From assembly GCF_020520425.1 (NCBI RefSeq), contig NC_079487.1:80109141-80173140 (forward strand): a stretch of 64,000 nt of DNA. The letters are read 5' to 3'. Numbering within the stretch: the first letter of the stretch is position 1; every line of letters begins with the position of its first letter. Under the pieces are notes generated by a model, which searched no databases, was not told the origin of the DNA, and saw nothing but the letters and a program-made list of their open reading frames with translations. Of the stretch, positions 48,750 through 59,977 are shown piece by piece. This DNA is from Spinacia oleracea. Taxonomy: Eukaryota; Streptophyta; Magnoliopsida; Caryophyllales; Amaranthaceae. The position numbers and the translations under genes were made by a program.

Positions 48750-50350
48750 TTATATGCTTAGTTTTAACTTTCTAGGACTCATTACAGTCCATGTATGTAC
48801 ATTTGAGGCTCATTGTATCGTCATAGGTCATATTTAGGCTAAAATGCCATTTTTCGCTCTCAACTTTGAACTAAAGAACCTAAGGACTCATTTTAAACTT
48901 ATTTTATGATTAATATGCTTAGTTTTAAGTTTCTAAGACTTATTCTAATCTACTTATGCACATTGAAGGCTTGTTTGGTCGTTATAGGTTATATTTAGGC
49001 TAAAATGAGGCATTTTCGCTCCCAACTTTCAAATAAAGAACCTAAGGACTCATTTTAAACTTATTACATGTTTAATATGCATAACTTTAACTTTCTAAGA
49101 CTCGTTCCAATCTATTAATGCACGTTTAAGGCTCATTGGGTCGTTATAGGTCATATTTAGGCTAAAATGACATTTTCGTTCCCAACTTTGAACTAAAGAA
49201 CCTAAAGAGTCATTTTAAACCTTTTATATCATTAATTTGCTTAGTTTGAACTTTCTAAGACTTATTCCAATCTATTTATGCACATTTAAGCTTGTTTGGT
49301 CATTATAGGACATATTAGGCTAAAATGACATTTTTGTTCCCAACTATGAACTAAAGAACCTAAGGACTCATTTTAAACCTTTTACATGATTAATATTCTT
49401 AGTTTTAACTTTATAATACTCATTCCAATCTATTTATGCACATTTAAGACTAATTGGGTCGTTATAGGTCATATTTAGACATTTTCGCTCCCGACTTTGA
49501 ACTAAATAACCTAAGGACTCATTTTAAACTTATTATATGATTAAAATGCTTATTTTTATGTTTCTAAGGCTTATTCTAATCTACTTATGTACATTTAAGG
49601 CTTGTTTGGTCGTTATAGGTCATATTTAGGCTAAAATGAGGCATTTTCGTTCCCAAATTTGAAATAAAGAACTTAAGGACTCATTTTAAACTTATTACAT
49701 GTTTAATATGCATAACTTTAACTTTCTAAGACTCGTTCCAATCTATTTATGCACGTTTAAGGCTCATTGGGTCGTTATAGGTCATATTTAGGCTAAAATG
49801 ACATTTTCGTTCCCAACTTTGAACTAAAGAACCTAAAGAGTCATTTTAAACCTTTTACATGATTAATGTGCCTAGTCTTAACTTTCTAAGACTTATTCCA
49901 ATCTATTTATGCACATTTAAGGCTTGTTTGGTCATTATAGGACATATTTAGGCTAAAATGACATTTTCGTTTCCAACTATGAACTAAAGAACATAAAGAC
50001 TCATTTTAAACCTTTTACATGATTAATATGCTTCGTTTTAACTTTATAATACTCATTCCAATCTATTATGCACATTTAAGACTCATTGGGTCGTTATAGG
50101 TCATATTTAGACATTTTCGCTCCCAACTTTGAACTAAATAATCTAAGGACTCATTTTAAACTTATTATATGATTAATATGCTTATTTTTAAGTTATTTAG
50201 ACTTATTCTAATTTACTTATGTACATTTAAGGCTTGTTTGGTCGTTGTAGGTCATATTTAGGCTAAAATGAGTCATTTTTGCTCCCAACTTTGAACTATA
50301 GAACCTAATGACTCATTTTAAAATTATTACATGTTTAATATGCATAACCT
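48750..50350. repeat. Tandem array, about 150-167 bp monomers, with four-monomer higher-order repeat
   Basis: About ten monomers, each containing a variant of TATAGGTCATATTTAGGCTA, with that phrase near 48822, 48975, 49142, 49301, 49461, 49611, 49772, 49937, 50091 and 50243. Diagnostic variants recur every four monomers: type A with GAGGCATTTT (48975, 49611, 50243), type C with CATTATAGGACAT (49301, 49937), type D with ATTTAGACATTTT (49461, 50091). The higher-order period is about 630-636 bp. Confidence 0.9.
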
Positions 50351-50497
50351 TAGGCTAGATGAGGTAATTAATTAATTTTCCTTACTCTTGATTCGTATTT
50401 TAGACTATTAGGACATTGCCATTATTTGCTCGAATGTTAAAATGTGATATTATTTGCATTTAATCTAATGCTCCCATCAATTTTTTTTTTGGTAAAG

Positions 50498-50597
50498 GTC
50501 TACACTCCGAGGAATACGCCTTATGCTAGTGAGGAAATTGATGTGGTTCGTGAGCAATGGGTTGCAAGTATTTATTATTGGCCCGAGGGCGCTTGAT
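50498..50597 (+). pseudogene. Possible captured exon of unknown origin
   Basis: After a T-rich tract and a ggtaaag acceptor, an open frame of about 32 codons begins VYTPRNTPYASEEIDVVREQ and ends at TGA. The composition looks exon-like and it lies between the tandem array and the CACTA subterminal repeats. I cannot name the family. Confidence 0.3.
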
Positions 50598-50841
50598 CGA
50601 GTTGTGTTGGTTTAGATGTTATAGAACAATCTTTTATGTTAAAATGTATGCGTACGTTGAAATTGGAACATACATATATTTAAATGTATATGGAACGTGC
50701 ACTTTGGTTTTGCGATATCTATAAAATACCATTTATTGTTTTTATATTTGTTATACAGGTTGCGATATTCTATTATTGTTGTGATAGGTTTCTATATTTG
50801 GGCACTCTAGGTATCCATAAAACTAAAATTTTACACCCTTG

Positions 50842-51125
50842 TTACAGCGTACATATATATGTACGCTGCAACAAGGGTGTAAAATTTTGGCAAAAAACCA
50901 GACTTGTTGCAGCGTACAAATAGATGTTCGCTGCAACAGGTTGGGTTTTTTGCAGCGTACATCTATTTGTACGCTGCAATAAGTTAAGATTTTGGCGAAA
51001 ATTTAGACACTTGTTGCAGCGTACATGCATATGTACGCTGCAAAAAAGTACTTTTCGCAGCAAACATTGTACGGTGCAACAAGTTCAGACTTGTTGCAGG
51101 CCCCCCAGTTGCAGCATACGATGTA
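50842..51125. repeat. Palindromic subterminal repeats of the CACTA element
   Basis: Five inverted pairs of TTGCAGCGTACA and TGTACGCTGCAA, each with a short AT-rich centre, occur at about 50842, 50907, 50950, 51012 and 51105. Subterminal repeats in CACTA elements are binding sites for the element's DNA-binding protein. Here each is a potential hairpin. Confidence 0.85.
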
Positions 51126-52071
51126 CGCTGCAACAGGGGTCTAAAAGCCCGCTGCAATAAGGGTTTTTTCTACTAGTGATTGTAAACAACTTGGACATCC
51201 TTGAATCTTTGAAAATTGTATTTTGTATTTTGAAAAAGTTTGTATTTTTGGAAAACATGTGTGATTGTTGCAAGTGGGGTTTTTTATTGATTAAAAAACA
51301 TTTGGAAATCAAAGCAACATAGTAGATTAGAATGGGTTTCGGATTTACCTAGTTAGATTTAGGCAAGAGCTCTCAATTGCTTTTGATTTTAGGAAATTTG
51401 TATGTGTTTTTGAGGAATTTTGTGCTGTATTTGAGGCGTAATGTCGAAATTACGACGTTGTATTGTTGTGCTCCCCCCTTTTTCGATGGAAATGAGGGGT
51501 ATTTATAGGAGGGAATGGTGCAAAACGCCATCACATGCCAGGGCAGGGCGCTAGGCCAGCGCTGCGCGCTGCTGACGTGGCTTGAATGCCGCCAAAGCAA
51601 GGACGGGGAATCGTCCTTGTTTCATCTTGTAGCGTTGTACCTGTTGTACGAATAGTACTAGGTTTGGCGTTTTGTATTTTCTTGGAGGTTAAGGCATCGT
51701 TTAGCGTCTAAAAACAAGCCTTTCTCGGGTTTTTAAATTCCGGTTTTACGGGACGGGGCCCGGCATGCTCGGTTCTGTGGGTCGGCGCCCGAATTTGACT
51801 TGCCTTATATGATTTTGAGTGGAAAAGGCCTAGTAAAACCAATGGTATGGTCTACTAGTTGAGATTGTACTTGGATTTTGAAATTGGATTTGGAAAGTTG
51901 TATTTTGTACCGAGAACCGAAAGGGGAACGATCTCGGGGGTTGGATTTTGGACCTTGAATTTGGAAATGTTCTTAGCAATTGGGATTTCCGCCTGGAGTT
52001 ACTCCAATCACCTAACAAGGATAATGGTATCTTCATCATCCCAAAGGGGGGACACAAATTAGGTGTCTACA

Positions 52072-53270
52072 GAAGCCCTCACTTTGACTGAGCGTTCGGT
52101 TAGGAAAGCGCAAGTCACAGTATTTCGAAAGGGACGGAGAATGGTCAAGATGTTCTGCAATCGAGACCACTCTTTGTACGCCGGTACCTGCATAAAACAG
52201 GCGTTAGAAAAAGGATAGAGTCTATCTCGATGCGGTTGGTGATGACTCCGGTTTGTACTTGTATTTTTCCGCCTTCAGTTCAGGACGAAGCTTGGCATCG
52301 AAAATTTTAATTTTTGAATCTTGAATTTTTGAATCTTGAAATTTGAATCTTGAATTTTTGAATACCCGGAGTTAATCCGTTGGGGATGTGCTTTGCTGGG
52401 GGTAAGAGCTTTTTGCTGGCCCTTAAAATTTTGAAATTTCGACTGACTTTCCCGGAGCTTGGGTCCGTTGGGAGTTGAACGCCTGAGTCGTTGTATTTTT
52501 TGGACTTTGTATTCTTGAAATATTCATCTGTTTGCACTTGGAGATACAGGTGTATACCCGTATTTTCGATGGATGGTTCGATGCGACGTTTGATGCTTAG
52601 TGCGGAAGACCGTAGCAGCAAAGGACGTGCAATCAGCATGGGAGACCGCGCGCGCTGCAGGTCCGCGCATGCAGCAGGGCAGCGCAGTGCGCTGGGGCGG
52701 CGCCTGGCGCGGGGCTGCACTATATAAGTGCCCCTTGCCGTGGCATTTTGAGGCACACTCTCTTGAATTCTTTGCTCTTTTCTCTCTCAAAGGTCGATTA
52801 AGCTCTTCCCTTGATCTTGTTCTTGCCTTATCCATGTAAGTATTTCATGTTTTTGCTTATGAAATAACTCCAGGATTGCATGTAGTTTTGATTTTCTCGT
52901 ACTTTGAAATGATGCTTGTATGCTTAAGCCTCTTGAATCTTGTAGAAAACTGTTTGATAGCCACTTGAACTTGAACTGTTGGAACTTGTACTTTTGAATT
53001 TTTTTTTTGAACTTGTATCTGCTTCGGCATGGATAGCCTAGGCGTTGATGTAGAACTTGTATACCTTCTTCGGCGTGGATAGCCTAGGCGTTGGTGTAGA
53101 ACTTGAATACCTGCTTCGGCGTGGGTAGCCTAGGCGTTGGTGTAGGAATTTGTATCTTGAACTAGAGATCCACTGGGGATTGTTGTTTCAAATCTTTTGA
53201 CTTTGTATAGGCCAGCATAGGATAGCCCCCAGTTTAGAATTTTGACACTTTGTATGCTACTTGATTTAGT
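52072..53270 (+). promoter_or_regulatory. Putative promoter, spliced leader and intron of the plant-mobile-domain gene
   Basis: TATATAAG at 52721-52728, after a GC-rich stretch, precedes a CT-rich leader. A donor CCAT|gtaagt at about 52835 and an acceptor ttgtatag at about 53210 suggest a leader intron before the ATG at 53271. That intron holds a 46-bp repeat (CTTCGGCGTGGATAGCCTAG) in three copies at about 53021, 53067 and 53113. Upstream, a TTGAATTTTTGAATC phrase is repeated at 52308-52365. Confidence 0.5.
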
Positions 53271-53797
53271 ATGCCTCGTCACACTCGGAGGAAACTCGCT
53301 GAATCATTTGTGGTTCGAGCTGCCGAGGAAGACGCTTCGGATGATGAAGCGGCTGCAATAAATGCGCCATTTGGGAGTATGGTTCCCCGAGATGCGCCTG
53401 CTTTCCCTAGTACTGGTTGGATCCCTTCCGACCTGGTGTTTCGGCCGGATTGGCACTTGTCTCAGCGGCCTCGCGCTGGCATGGTGAGTCTTGTACTGTG
53501 TTTTGGGTTTGTACTTTGTAATTGTATAGGTCTTGAGCTAACTCGTTCACCTGTAGGCCGATGGAAAGCCGTTCCGTACTTACTGGTCCTTAGTGGAGGT
53601 TCAGAGGACCTTTAAAGCTCTTCGTGCTGATGCGGAGGCTATGGAGATTTGGTCGCAGATGGGCCTGGCCGATTTCTGGCGTACCATGGGATGTTCTCCG
53701 AGGAGAACGGGGATTAAGAACCATTTGTGGGCTTTGTTAGAGCGGTGGTGGGATACCACCAACACTTTCCACATGGCATGGGGGGAGATCACTATCA
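53271..53797 (+). pseudogene. Plant mobile domain (PMD) protein, N-terminal part, disrupted by copia copy B
   Basis: Exons 53271-53483 (ATG|gtgagt) and 53557-53797 (acceptor acctgtag) join in phase 0, giving about 150 residues before the frame is cut. The end of the second exon contains NHLWALLERWWDTTNTFHMAWGEITI, matching the plant mobile domain core (LxERWxxxTxTFHxxxGExTIT) found in MAIN and MAIL proteins and in many transposon-borne genes. The frame breaks exactly at the copia insertion. The target duplication TATCA lies within the Thr-Ile codons, and the sequence right of copy B (63998 on) would continue it outside the window. PMD proteins are nuclear and linked to silencing. Being next to an LTR-like sequence, this one may have been element-borne. 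Confidence 0.75.
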
Positions 53798-55145
53798 TGT
53801 TAGGTTATGATTCATATGAAAAAACATAAATCATGCAGAAAAACCATAAAGCCAGGAAAACATATTATTTACACATAATCATTTAGCATAGTTTAGATGC
53901 ATACACTTTGTTGCGTGCCCTCCCTAGCTGCGCCCGAACCAAACAAGAACAAGTCTTTAGGACTCCAAGTGTCGTCCCTCCATAGATAGTCCACAGTACG
54001 TCCGGATCCGCCTCAAGATTGACCAACTAGAATCGCCCTTAAGGTACTAGGATTTTCGGCTAGGTTAGTGCAAGTGTATGGCTGAATTTTCTTTGAAAAA
54101 CTTACCTTTTGAATACTTCAATTGTGTCTCTAAATAATGACCCTAGGCACTTATTTATAGAGGTATGAAAAGGGAACCGGAATCCTACTAGGATAGGAAT
54201 TAATTAAACTAGAATCCTATTAGAACTCTAATTAATTAATTTATCCTTTTAGGTTTAGGAATTTAATCATATATCAAATCCTAATAGTTTTAGGAATCGT
54301 GTATGAACACAAACACACACACGCACGGCAGCCCACGAGGGGCGCATATGCGCGCACGGCCTGTGAGCTCGCAGCCCACGCCACGAGGCCCACACGCTGC
54401 CGAGGCCTTGGCGCGCGCTGGGCCTGCCTTGCGGTGGGCCTGGGCGCTGCCTTGGCTTGGGGCGTTTGTGGCGCGCTGGCTTGCTGGGCGATGGCCCTGC
54501 TTCGTGTTGGGCCTTCGTCTGGCAGGCCTCGTCCGATGCCTATTCGTACGATGCGCTTCCGATTAAATTCCCTGTTCCGGAATTCATTTCCAATACGAAC
54601 AATATTTAATATTTCCGATTCCGGAATTATTTTCCGACTCCGATAATATTTCCGATTCTGACAATATTTCCGTTTCCGGCAATATTTCCGATTCCGGCAA
54701 TATTTCCATTTCCATTAATATTTTCCGATACGTACCATGTTTCCGTTTCCGGCAACATCTTCGACTTGGATAATATTTATATTTCCGATACGATCCATAT
54801 TTCCGTTTCCGGCAATATCATCGTTTCTGGAGTATTCAATTCTTGCTTGTGACGATCTCAGCTCCCACTGAAACCAAGATCCGTCGATTCCGAATATCCA
54901 TAGATGGAGTATTTAATGCCATTAAATACTTGATCCGTTTACGTACGATTTGTGTGATCCTACGGGTTCAATCAAAAGTAAGTTGTGGATTAATATCATT
55001 AATTCCACTTGAACTGAAGCGGCCTCTAGCTAGGCATTCAGCTCACTTGATCTCACTGAATTATTAACTTGTTAATTAATACTGAACCGCATTTATTAGA
55101 CTTAATATTATATGCATACTTGGACCAAGGGCATTATTTCCTTCA
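53798..55145 (-). repeat. 3' LTR of copia copy B
   Basis: 1348 bp, TG...CA. The TATAAATA box (minus strand) is at 54159-54152, and CCGGAAA-type repeats are at 54590-54830. The base composition and the GC-rich block (54310-54560) parallel copy A. Confidence 0.95.
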
Positions 55146-56002
55146 CAATGCGTTTTGGACAAGTGTGCATTACCTAATTCCTTTGTCGCTCGATGCTTGC
55201 TCTTGAACATAAGGTAAGAGTTGTCATCCTTATTATGTCCAGAGGTGTTTCTCGGTTTCAAAGTTCAACTGATCAAATAAACAGATACTCATAGCCTATG
55301 ATTCATCCGAGCACGGCCATGCATTTTACAGATTCTAGCTCTCCGAGTGGCCTTGTACAACTTTTAAGCATCTCATCCCGATTTATGGGAGGACAATCCC
55401 AATCTTGCAATCTTGAGATTAGACTTCGTTTGATAGGTGATTACCTGAGCGTTACCTTTATAGCCTCCTTTTACGGTGCGACGTTTGGTCAACGTCAAAG
55501 CAACCAGTTCTCAAACAAGTAATCTCAAATCACTCAGGTATTGAGGATTTAGTGTCTAATAATTTTAATGAAATTTACTTATGACAGATTTTCATCTCTT
55601 ACAGTAAAGTTTCATAGGTCTATCCGATACTTATTCTTCCCAAAGCAAGTATCTATGCAAATGATTTTGACATTGCCATGTCCACATAGTTCAAGAAACA
55701 TAACTACTAGTCATCTTGCATTCTAGTCGTCTAACGTTTTCTATGCGTCCAATTTTATAGAAAACTCTGACCAGGGACCATTTTCAACCTTTGACATTCA
55801 AGTCCACTTGATAGACATTTCTTAGTCACGGGACTGGTCCTGACAGTCTATCTTGAATATATCGTCAAATTGAAGGGACTCATCATTTAATAAACCACAA
55901 ATTAAATGGAAAAATGAATTCTATTCATTTATTGTGAATGATTAACCAGTAATGTTTTACAAAGAATTAAACTCTAAAACTTTAAAACATTAAATAAGGG
56001 CA

Positions 56003-59000
56003 TCAAAGCCATTCTCCAATATGCTTGATTCCCATAGATGTAGTGTGCGAGTTGTGCTTCGCCTGCGGCAGAGGTTTAGTCAATGGATCTGATATGTTGT
56101 CATCAGTTCCAATCTTGCTTATCTCGACTTCTTTTCTTTCAACGAACTCTCGTAGAAGGTGAAATCTACGAAGTACATGCTTGACTCTTTGGTGGTGTCT
56201 AGGCTCCTTTGCCTGTGCAATAGCTCCGTTATTATCACAATACAGGGCTATTGGTCCTTTAATGGAGGGGACTACACCAAGTTCACCTATGAACTTCCTT
56301 AGCCATATGGCTTCCTTTGCTGCTTCATGTGCAGCAATGTACTCCGCTTCAGTTGTAGAATCCGCAATGGTTCTTTGCTTAGCACTTTTCCAGCTTACTG
56401 CACCTCCGTTGAGACAGAAGACAAACCCAGACTGTGATCCGAAATCATCTTTGTCGGTTTGGAAAGTTGCGTCCGTATAGCCTTTAACAATTAATTCATC
56501 ATCTCCACCATAGACCAGGAAGTCATCTTTGTGCCTTTTCAGGTACTTCAGAATATTCTTGGCAGCAGTCCAATGTGCCTCTCCTGGGTCTGACTGGTAT
56601 CTGCTCGTAGCACTGAGTGCGTACGCAACATCCGGGCGTGTACATATCATAGCATACATTATTGAACCAATCAATGATGCATACGGAATCCCATTCATTC
56701 GTCTACGCTCATCAAGTGTTTTTGGGCACTGAGTCTTGCTTAGAGTTATTCCATGAGACATGGGTAGGTAGCCTCGCTTGGAGTCTGCCATCTTGAACCT
56801 ATCAAGCACCTTATTGATATAAGTGCTTTGACTAAGTCCAATCATCCTTTTAGATCTATCTCTGTAAATCTTGATGCCCAATATGTACTGTGCTTCTCCT
56901 AGATCCTTCATCGAAAAATATTTCCCAAGCCAAATCTTGACAGAGTTCAACATAGGAATGTCATTTTCGATAAGTAATATGTCATCGACATATAATACTA
57001 GGAAAGCAATTTTGCTCCCACTGACCTTCTTGTATACACAAGATTCGTCTGCGTTCTTGATGAAACCAAAGTCACCGACTGCTTCATCAAAACGTATATT
57101 CCAGCTCCTGGATGCCTGCTTCAATCCGTAGATTGATTTCTTTAGCTTTCATACCTTTTTAGCATTCTTTGGATCCTCAAAACCTTCTGGCTGTGTCATA
57201 AACACAGTTTCTGTTAAAACGCCGTTTAAGAAAGCGGTTTTGACATCCATCTGCCATATTTCGTAATCGTAATATGCAGCGATTGCTAACATTATCCGAA
57301 TAGACTTTAGCATTGCAACTGGTGAAAAGGTTTCATCGTAATCCACACCGTGGACTTGCCTGTAACCTTTTGCAACCAATCTAGCTTTGAAAACTTCAAG
57401 TTTCCCATCCTTGTCCTTTTTCAGTTTGAAAACCCATTTGCTTCCAATGGCTTGGTAGCCATCTGGCAAATCGACCAAATCCCATACTTGGTTTTCTGAC
57501 ATGGAGTCTAATTCAGATTGCATGGCTTCTTGCCATTGCTTGGAGCTAGGGCTCGTCATAGCTTGTTTGTAAGTCGCAGGTTCATCACTTTCAAGTAATA
57601 GAACGTCATAGCTCTCGTTCGTCAAAATACCTAAGTACTTTTCCGGTTGAGATCTATATCTCTGCGATCTACGCGGGGTTACATCTCTAGATTGACCATG
57701 ATCCTCACCAGATTCTTCTAAAGATCTCTGAGTTTCATCTTGAATGTCATCTTGAGCATTCTCTAGAGTTTGTTGTTCGACTTGAATTTCTTCGAGGTCT
57801 ACTTTTCTCCCACTTGTCATTTTGGAAATGTGATCCTTCTCCAAAAAGACACCATCTCGGGCAACAAACACCTTGTTCTCAGATGTATTGTAGAAGTAAT
57901 ACCCCTTTGTTTCCTTTGGATAGCCCACAAGGATACATTTGTCAGATTTTGGATGAAGTTTGTCTGAAATTAATCGTTTGACGTATACTTCACATCCCCA
58001 AATCTTAAGAAAAGACACTTTTGGAGGCTTTCCAAACCATAACTCATATGGAGTCTTTTCGACAGCTTTAGACGGAGCTCTATTTATAGTGAGTGCAGCT
58101 GTATTTAGTGCATGTCCCCAAAATTCTATTGGAAGTTCGGCCTGACCCATCATTGACCTGACCTAACCATGTCTAGCAAGGTTCTGTTCCTCCGTTCCGA
58201 CACACCGTTCCATTGTGGTGTTCCAGGAGGGGTCAATTCTGATAGAATTCCACATTCTTTCAGATGGTCATCAAATTCATAGCTCGGATATTCACCGCCT
58301 CTATCAGACCGCAGTGCCTTAATCTTCTTGCCTAATTGATTCTCTACTTCACTCTGAAATTCCTTGAATTTATCAAAGGATTCAGACTTATGCTTCATTA
58401 GGTAGACATAACCATATCTACTGAAGTCATCAGTGAAAGTGATAAAGTAGCTGAAACCACCTCTAGCATTTGTACTCATTGGTCCACATACATCTGTATG
58501 GATTAAACCCAATAGTTCAGTTTCTCTTTCTCCAACTTTAGAGAAAGGTTGCTTTGTCATTTTTCCAAGTAAACATGATTCGCACTTACCATAATCCTCT
58601 AAGTCAAATGGTTCTAGAATTCCTTCATTTTGAAGTCTTTCCATGCGTTTCAAGTTAATATGGCCTAATCGACAATGCCACAGATAGGTGAGATCTGAAT
58701 CATCCTTTTTGGCCTTTTTGGTATTTATGTTATAAACTTGTTTGTCGTGATCTAATAAATAAAGTCCATTGACTAATCTAGCAGATCCATAAAACATCTC
58801 TTTAAAATAAAACGAACAACTATTGTCTTTTATTAAAAAGGAAAATCCCTTAGCATCTAAGCAAGAAACTGAAATGATGTTTTTAGTAAGACTTGGAACA
58901 TGGAAACACTCTTCCAGTTCCAAAACTAGCCCAGAGGGCAACGACAAATAATAAGTTCCTATAGCTAATGCAGCAATCCGTGCTCCATTTCCCACTCGTA

Positions 59001-59977
59001 GGTCGACTTCACCCTTGCTTAACTTTCTACTTCTTCTTAGTCCCTGAGAATTGGAACATAAGTGTGAGCCACAACCTGTATCTAATACCCAAGAAGTTGA
59101 ATTAACAAGTGTACAGTCTATAACGAAAATACCTGAAGATGGAAGGACTGTTCCGTTCTTCTGATCTTCCTATAGCTTCAAGCAATCTCTCTTCCAATGC
59201 CCCTTCTTCTTACAGTAGAAGCATTCGGATTCAGAAGTGGGTTGACTGACCTTCCTCTTTTCAGACTTGGCGCCAGTTTGCTTAGTTGGGCTGGCCTTGT
59301 TGCCACCTTTCTTAGCATTCCTCTTCTTTCCAGATTTCTTGAACTTGCCCCCACGCACCATAAGCACATCTTGCTTATCACTTTTGAGCGTCTTTTCAGC
59401 GGTCTTCAGCATACCGTGAAGCTCAGTGAGCGTTTTGTCCAGACTATTCATACTTTAGTTCAGTTTGAACTGATCATGCATACCCGTTATGAAGAGAATG
59501 GAGGATGGTGTCTACAGCCATTTCCTGAGAGAATTGCTGATCCAGCCGACTCATATTCTCAATGAGTCCAATCATTTTGAGAACATGTGGACTTACGGGC
59601 TCACCTTTCTTAAGCTTGGTCTCAAGAATTTGCTTATGAGTCTCGAATCTTTCGACTCGAGCCAGATCTTGGAACATGTTCTTCAACTCACTGATGATTG
59701 TGAAAGCATCTGAGTTGATGAACGTTTTCTGCAGATCTGCACTCATGGTGGCGAGCATTAGACATTTCACATCCTTGTTGGCATCAATCCAACGATTGAG
59801 GGCTGCCTGAGTGACCCCTTCGCCTGCGGCTTCGGGCATCGCCTCTTCCAGGACATACTCCTTTTCTTCCTGCATAAGAACTATTTGCAAGTTCCTTTGC
59901 CAGTCAAGGAAGTTTTTCCCGCTCAACTTCTCCTTTTCGAGAATTGATCGAATGTTGAATGAATTGTTGTTTGCCAT
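56003..59977 (-). pseudogene. Copia gag-pol polyprotein, copy B, multiply disrupted
   Basis: Starts at ATG 59977 (MANNNSF) and ends at the stop at 56003-56005. All copy A domains are present: zinc knuckle CFYCKKKGHWKRDC, protease DTG (about 59080), integrase, RT with YVDD, and RNase H. Lesions relative to copy A: a 4-bp insertion near 59475 and a TAA near 59456 in gag, TAG at 59172-59170 after the zinc knuckle, a 5-bp insertion near 58165 in integrase, and TGA at 57151-57149 in RT. The region carrying the two TAG codons in copy A is intact here. It cannot encode a full polyprotein. Confidence 0.93.

Larger units (their letters stand above)
43415..51178. mobile_element. CACTA (En/Spm-type) transposon carrying captured host-gene fragments (7764 bp)
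   Basis: Terminal inverted repeats CACTAGTAGAAAAAACCC are perfect for 18 bp, with 3-bp duplications ATT (43412-43414, 51179-51181), the hallmark of CACTA elements. Subterminal regions repeat TTGCAGCGTACA: direct copies on the left (about 43447, 43511, 43553, 43599) and palindromic pairs on the right (50842-51125). No TNPD-like transposase or TNPA-like protein is visible. The cargo is SR-protein exons (44329-46088), one PPR-type exon (48310-48411), an unassigned piece at 50498, and a tandem array (48750-50350). It is therefore a non-autonomous, gene-capturing derivative. Confidence 0.93.
42318..52071 (+). mobile_element. LTR-like sequence (about 2.0 kb) split by a CACTA transposon
   Basis: The ends TGTAGG (42318) and TGTCTACA (52071) are inverted at the tips. 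It contains the phrase GAGTCGCCACCAAAC (about 42419) that I associate with a common plant gypsy LTR. A run of 14 G lies at 42349-42362, and repeats of GAAAGTGCGATATT at 42920-43020. The five bases outside each end (GTAAG, GAAGC) do not match, so it is not a solo LTR with a clean duplication. It could be the 5' LTR of a longer element whose internal region begins at 52072. The CACTA element at 43415-51178 accounts for the rest of its span. Confidence 0.45.

Noticed and set aside
52307..52839. Open frames on both strands around the putative PMD promoter
   Set aside because: They overlap the TATA box and leader and have no family similarity; GC-rich composition explains them.
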